Origin: Augochlora pura
Lineage: Eukaryota; Arthropoda; Insecta; Hymenoptera; Halictidae
NCBI RefSeq assembly: GCF_028453695.1
Contig: NC_135773.1
Coordinates: 24,167,782-24,231,781, forward strand
Length of the DNA stretch: 64,000 nucleotides
Reading direction: 5' to 3'
The notes under the pieces are model-generated. The model was not told where the DNA came from. It saw only the letters and a program-made list of their open reading frames with translations, and did not search any database. Below, in pieces: positions 57,837 through 64,000 of this stretch (within the stretch, counting starts at the first letter, position 1; each line of letters starts with the position of its first letter). Both the position numbers and the translations under genes were made by a program.

Positions 57837-60002
57837 TTAGGCTTTAATGATTAAAACGATTCTACGAAATTCATCATTGAATCTATCTGCCCTTTTCGAT
57901 TTCACATCCTCGGGATGCGAATATGCTGCTCGATGTGTAAAATGCGATTTAACCTTATTGAAAGGAGTATGAAAAATTAAAACGTTCAATGCCAGGTGGG
58001 ACGCGGCCGACCTAGATTTGCCAGCGGCGAACTTTTTTTTTGGGGAGGACGTCCATATTGATCCACTCGGTATTGAAATATTAGGTTATCCGGAAATCAA
58101 CTGCGGATTTTCACTAGATTTGCCGGAAGAATGGAACTTCGAATTTAAAGACTGTATTTGATTGAAGCCGCGCTCGATACGGGCCTTGCCAATACTGTTC
58201 GAACCGTCGCGTACCGTTTCGAGAAATATATCAGCTGATTTCAAAAGTTTTTACGTGTTCTGCCGGATGCGCCGTGATGCATTTCACGCGTTTCTCTTCT
58301 ATTCGCGAACATTGCAGCATGTCCTTTCTCTCTCTCTCTCTCTCTTTTTTTTTTGTGCGACGGTGTAACGTCCGATATTCAGTTATTTTTTTTTGGAAAA
58401 TGTTTCTTCTTTCGCGCGGCATTTTTCCCCGATGGACTTAATACGTCGGCGAAAAATGATCGATCGCCGTTTTCAGGGGACAACCACGAGTCATTTCGTT
58501 GCTACCTGCCGACTGTGTGACTGCGAAAGAATTTCATCCGCATTTATTCCACCGAAAATAGTTTATTCATTTGTCGTAAGCAACGAGGAGAAAGAGAATC
58601 TAGGAACATACGTTCGGAAGCAAATGCTGACTTCTACGAGTAGCGCGAAGCTTGGAAAGAAAGCTTGGTCGTTGTTGCGTTGTCGGGGCGCGCCGGATTT
58701 TCGCCTAACGCCCGAGACGCTTTCCTCCAACGACCGCTTCGCATCGATACCGATCCTCGGGCGGACTTGTATAAAAGGGTCCCCCGCTTCCTAAGGTGGC
58801 AGTTCGTCCGAGCCATCGATACGGAACCTATCCGAGCATCTGTCCCTCCGTAATCCTGACTGCTCAGGCTATTATCCCGTAAAAGCCAGTCGAACATCCG
58901 ATTAGGAAAACCGAACATACGTTATTTTCTCCGCGAGGAACGCTCGCCGGGCCCGCCGGATTGCAGCAAAATGACGTTTTATCGTTATTACATTTAGGGA
59001 GGGGGGGGAGGCAAAGCCAGAACTTGTCGATCCTCGCATAAACGAATTTCCTATCGACGTCCTTAGAAATCCCGGGACTCCTGCCCCGGCCGGTGAAACG
59101 AAGTTAACGAGAAAAACATTCCACGGTCCGGATGAGATTGGGCACTTCTCGTTGTTTTTGGTAAATAGACGGACCGACCGCAATTTTCTATAGCACGTTA
59201 ACCGACGGGAAGCGCGCCGCAGTTTTTGAAAGCCTCGCGGATCCGCGTTTCTTCGGCGGCTCTCGATATCCCCGCGCGCTCAGCGTCGCCGCATCGGCCA
59301 AATCGACGAGGAATTTTCATGGGTTTTTCATTCTTCCCTTTTTTTTCTACTTTCTCGCGAACGACGAATTCTTGTCAAATAGATTTTCTGAAATAGAACA
59401 CATTATTCATTCATCTATACCGCCGAGTATACTCTGCCGACTGCAAACAGCTTCCGCGAAAGAACCAAACGTTATTCACAAGACAACCATGCGCCGTCAT
59501 TTAAACGTCCGCTAAAATCGTCGACTGTTTCCATCGCGGTTGACGCGGCCATCTGTCCTCGATAACAGAAACAACTCTTCCAGCCGCGGGCTAGTATACC
59601 TTATAATAACAATAATAAAACGGCGAGCAATGCAACAGCAAGAAGAAAAATACAGCGACTCGGGGAACAATTAATTGCGCGAGAGTATGCCGTCGTCGGA
59701 AAAAGCTGCGGGCGGCCGCCGTTCGGATCGATGGAAATCAGCCGCAATTAAAACGATACATCGATCGCGCTCGCGGAGATAGGCGGGCGCATCGATATTC
59801 CACCATACCCTCATCAGGAATTCTCCGGTTGTCGTATCGTAAGGCGAGGAAAGTCTCCCCGGGTAAGTTAAATGGAAACAAAATAAATGCAGAGGGGGGG
59901 GGCTGCTGGTTCCGGGGCGCCGATAATGGGATTTTTCAGCGGTTTATTCCCGCCGGCGCTCCCGCAACTTGTTGTAATTGATAAATGGAGATCTAGAAAG
60001 GG
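57837..60002. other. Non-coding stretch
   Basis: A CT/T tract at 58324-58354. A 133-codon plus frame (58393-58794) starts at TTG, with an ATG at residue 14, and has an isolated C-x2-C-x-C; no zinc-finger family fits. G-runs occur at 58999-59010 and 59892-59901. Confidence 0.5.
58324..58354 (+). repeat. (CT)n(T)n tract
   Basis: About ten CT units followed by a T10 run. Confidence 0.95.
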
Positions 60003-60179
60003 GCGGGGTGAGAGAGAGACGGGTCGCGAGGATCGGCGAGAAGAGAGAGACTCGGCGAAGCGATAGAGACAGAGGGAGCCGGCGAGGAGAGAGCGAGAGA
60101 TCCGGCGATGAGAAGAGAGAGAGTACCGGCGAAGAGAAGAGAGACCCGGGAAGGTGATGGGGACAAAACCCTAGTGAAG

Positions 60180-60241
<62 letters not shown>

Positions 60242-60530
60242 AGTAAAGTGAGAAAGAGAGAGAACCGAGGAGAAGAGAGAGAGGTCTAGTGCAGTGAGAG
60301 AGAGAGAGAGAGACCTAGTGACGTGAGAGAGAGAGAGACCTAGTGAAGTGAGAGACAGAACCAAAAAGAAGAGAGAGACAACCGGCCAGATGATAGAGAG
60401 AGAACCACGGAGGTGATAGGGACAGCGCCAAGCAGAAGGGTAGAGGAGACCTGGCAAGCTTTGGAGGATGAGGCGAAGGGGATGAAAAGAATGCGCGATG
60501 GGCAGAGGGCGAAAGAGAGAACAGAGGAGA
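60003..60530 (+). repeat. Polypurine GA minisatellite, ~500 bp
   Basis: A nearly continuous purine-rich tract. It contains (GA)n of about 50 bases at 60184-60237 and a degenerate unit of the form GAGACCTAGTGAAGTGAGAG repeated at roughly 30-bp spacing (for example near 60168, 60237, 60313, 60338), with CCGGCGA variants before it. The 154-codon minus Ser-Leu frame here is its translation. Confidence 0.93.
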
Positions 60531-63500
60531 GAACTGCAGTTTCACCGCATACCGGAAGATGAAGGCGCGGCCGTTCTTGAAGCGTTTCATGGCAAACCAA
60601 ATATTCGCGGTATGCTCCGGCGTTGCACACCGGAATTTCTAGCGTGGAGTCGTTATACTGCGAAGACCACTTATAATTAATTGCTTTAGTTTATAATCGC
60701 CTTGCGGCTATTGTGACGCAGTCATCCGAATAACGAGGATATCCTGTATTCCGCGCGTCGAGTACCGGGGTCCCCTCCCGCTAATCCCGTGCTTTTTATT
60801 TACGCCGACCGGAGAGCGTTCTCCCCCGCGCGATTCCTATTACACCGTCGTTCATTAGAGGCGTCCACGGCTAAGACGCGTACGAAGCGGAATGATTAAG
60901 AGCCGCCGACCACCGCGCCGCGGGTGGCCAGCCGAAAATTCGCTTCTTTCATCTTTCTAACGAAGAGATGGTTCTTACGGTTTGCGGGGTTCGTTGTCGA
61001 AAGCGACGGCTCGGGAAACTGTCGCGCGTATGGTTTATTCACAGCTTTCGAGGACCAATGGCGACGCGCGGACCGCATCGGGAATTGGTGTCTTGCTTTA
61101 GAAGCTGCGAGCTTGTCATTTTTAATGATGCACATAATTATTTAAGTCTTCGAAACGTTGTTTCCGGGGAGAATATTTTTGACACGGGAATCAAAAATCT
61201 TTTCATTCGGAAAGGGTTAATACATAGAGGAGCAATATATTTAAATTTTCAATTACGAATCATTTGATTGAAAATGCTGTGGAAGGAGCTGAATCGATGG
61301 AAAAGATTGTCTTGATAATAGAAGAATTATAATTTTATAATTAACGTGAAGGGATAAATTTAGAAACGATTAAATAGAGGGAATAATATATTATTATTTA
61401 AACTTTTCATTATTAAATTTATTCAGTAGTTTAAGGGGGAATAGACCTAGTTTCATAGTTATTTCTACGCAAAATTGAGTTGAGTTTATTAGGAGTATAG
61501 TGGCAGCAGGGTTATTGTATTCGCAGCGGGACACTAAAATTTCAAATCATTTAAAACGTTATTGGAAGCTCGGGGTCTTTCGAAGTTTTAACGAATTTTA
61601 GGGACCTCGTGGATCGGACAGAGATGGATGGAGCGAAAGTTCTTGGAGGTCTTGAAAGTGCCGGCGTCATTTAATGTAGAATAATAGAGTCCGCGTGTTC
61701 CTCTGTTAGCTGTTGCGAGATATAAAGTGTCATATTCGCGCCGGCTATGCAGAAAGTATTTCGCGATGTGGAAAATTAACAGAGGAAAATATATAATATA
61801 ATATAATATATTTTTCAGAAATGTGAACAAATATTCTTGCACAATTTTAATACCGATTTCATGGAACGCGTCGAAAATACAAATGCGATAGCGTGGCATC
61901 GGTACCAATTGTAATTTACAGCCCGATAGAAGCCGTTACAATCCATTTTTGTAATGGAGAGATCCGAGGCAGCCCGATGACCGTAATAGCTGTCTATTCG
62001 ACCACAATCACAGTGAACCGAGATGATCATTAGATCACGAGTGCCCAGAGTTTGATGAATAGCTATTGTAATTGTCAGCTGCGACGTGTGTACTTACGCG
62101 GTAACAAAATCGATGCTACACAGTGCAAATACAAAATGATACATGTACAAATGATAGCGTACAAAATGACAAACGCTGTGCGGTCAATATAATACATGCT
62201 GCATAGACGTCATTTTATTTCGTCTCCAATAACCGTGCGGTTTATGCAACGTGAAATCGATCGTCGCAGATAAAAAGAAGTGTATTTAGCGCGAGCGCTT
62301 TTCCAATTGTCTTTCGCGCGCGCGCGGCCGTCACGCTGGAAAATGGTATCGAAAGGTTTCGCTCGGCGTGGCGGGAATCGCGAAATGATATATCGCTCGA
62401 ATGTCCTTCGCCGTATGCACGGAATTAGCCTGATCGATGCGCGTCACCGTTCGGCGACCGGCCCTCGTTCTAAAACCGTGCATTCTTCTCGCCGGCGCGG
62501 CGGTACGTCCATTAACTTAAACGTGACGGCAGTCGTTGAACAGCTAATAAATATATTCCGGTTCGTTTAACCGTACGACAATTGAGCGGCACGTGACAAA
62601 ACGCAATAATTACAGACTTCATTAATGCTCATACGTCGCGGTGGATCGTATATTTTGGTTTTCACACCAATTACCGCGTATATAGCCCATTTAATGCTAA
62701 TTTCACATATTTCCCACGACAATTTAATCAGAAATTCGCCGGGCTTGGACGCGCCCGCGGAATGGGCTGCACCGTAATTGAGATTTATCGACGACACTTT
62801 TAATCAAACACCAAACATTCAATGCGGATACGTCGCGGGTACGTTGTCGTAATTATTATGTCGTTTGTTTCGGACGCGAGCGCGCGCGGTCCAATTAAAG
62901 AAAAATAAGAGAAACGATCGAACGACTCGCGAAAATACACCTTCCGTTGCAATCGAATGACGAAAGGAATTTGATATTTTTGCGAAGAGTGGCAGGAGAC
63001 GTTACAAATGAACCCCTCGCGCTATGATAACGAGTTAACCGCGTGACAAAGATTCCATACGAGATCTACAATAATTCTGTTGTTAAACTCTAGAAACGAA
63101 AGTGAATAAATTCAATGGAAGAAACCAAAATTATCTGGTCCTATTAAGAACGATATTCTATAACAGATTCGTTGCGCGAAGGGTTAAACAATCAGAGTGT
63201 CAAAATTGTCACGGGATAGCGTAAATTTCTCTCGCGGTGCAAAGAGGAAATTTTGGCGCGGAACGCTGCTCGGAGAAAAGGCGTCGGAGAAAACGGTGTT
63301 TACTCTTTCTATGAGCGCACAAATAATCTGCTCTTGTTCACCCGCGTCACGTGCACAGTTACAATTAGATCGTCCCGCGAACTTATTAAGCCGCCATAAA
63401 CGATACCCTGGAAATCGTGTGGTGAAATTTAAGTTCTGCTTGACTGTAAACAGATAGCATGTCTATACGTGTCTTCCATCGATTAGACGGGGGACCGCGC

Positions 63501-64000
63501 GGCTTGTTTGAGTTCACAGATTGTGCCTCCGGGGTATTAAGCTGTGTTATCGCAAATTGCTCTCAGTCATACGCGCGCTTGTACATTTACGGATATGGAA
63601 ACACGTCGGCTACTTCGTTTCATGGGGTCTCGCATGTACGAACGATTTTCTCCGGTTGAAAGGTAAAACAAGAGTCGCGAACGCGATCGCCTTAATTGCC
63701 TGATTTCGTAACTTCATTCACGCTTCTGTGTTTTATATAATACTTATTATATTTGTGTGTTATTATATGGAACAATATTTATGTGTTAGCGTGTATAAAA
63801 ATATTGATATATTACCATATATAATAATACTTTTTTATGATAAATCCGTGTAAATTTTTCGCGAGCTAGAACTCGCAGGAGAATCGTGTTAAGAACATAC
63901 GGGAAACCGGATTATTTGGCGGGGCAGGCATCGCGCGATTCCCTAGACGCCTCCCTGGCCGGAAATTTCTACCTAAATAATTCGATCGGGTCAATTACGC
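60531..64000. other. Non-coding stretch to window end
   Basis: No gene recognised. AT-rich at 61.2-61.85 kb with an ATATAATATAATATAATATA run near 61789-61811. TACAAA(A)TGATA recurs at 62130, 62146 and 62160. AAAGGGTTAA at 61211-61220 and GAAGGGTTAA near 63178 resemble TTAA-type MITE ends without partners. Confidence 0.55.

Noticed and set aside
58393..58794. 133-codon frame with C-x2-C-x-C, considered as a zinc finger
   Set aside because: Only three cysteines close together, no partner ligands at any standard spacing, and the frame starts at TTG.
1..64000. tRNA, rRNA and known microRNA genes
   Set aside because: I looked for A/B-box tRNA patterns and for common insect microRNA sequences by eye and found none; a covariance-model search would be needed to exclude them.

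Overview
This 64-kb window looks like nuclear DNA from an insect, most likely a hymenopteran (bee, wasp or ant). The reasons are indirect. I see no bacterial-style gene packing, operons, RNA genes or convincing coding exons. The DNA alternates between CpG-rich blocks and AT-rich stretches, with alternating CG runs left intact. It is full of (CT)n/(GA)n microsatellites. The recognisable mobile elements are typical of insects: mariner, Tc1, piggyBac-type MITEs and an R1-like retroposon. The taxon is an inference. The window is best read as a long intron or an intergenic desert.

No host gene can be annotated with confidence. Most open frames above 100 codons begin at GTG or TTG, overlap equally long frames on the other strand, or are built from microsatellites (Ser-Leu, Arg-Glu or Gly/Arg runs). 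The frames that do begin at ATG and look somewhat protein-like are listed as weak candidates only.

Layout. 1-12.6 kb: single-copy-looking DNA with CT tracts, a one-nucleotide-loop G-quadruplex motif at 3721 and a CpG-rich block at 3.7-5.1 kb. 12.65-12.93 kb: 3' end of a mariner element with the transposase C-terminus. 13.9-14.4 kb: trinucleotide-rich block. 15.36-15.68 kb: highly degenerate 29-bp minisatellite. 21.29-21.61 kb: broken Tc1-like transposase, followed by an ATG open frame of unknown meaning. 22-28 kb: CpG-rich blocks with C19, CCTT and CT repeats. 29.0-29.32 kb: complete piggyBac-type MITE flanked by TTAA; related ends lie near 35.0-35.2 and 37.46 kb. 36.48-36.75 kb: R1-like reverse transcriptase fragment with YADD. 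39.50-39.89 kb: MITE with 30-bp terminal inverted repeats. 44.4-45.2 kb: promoter-like CpG block with (TCG)n and two adjacent hairpins. 46.66-46.88 kb: 24-bp AT-rich array. 50-51.7 kb: purine-repeat cluster. 56.62-57.84 kb: 185-bp tandem array. 60.0-60.5 kb: long polypurine minisatellite.

The most unusual structure is the 185-bp array. It has a strict period, two conserved palindromes per unit, an A-B-B-A-C order of subtypes, and end units that resemble each other more than the internal ones. The rest is a record of transposon debris and simple repeats. I found no CRISPR array, no multi-gene system and nothing that looks like horizontally acquired prokaryotic DNA.
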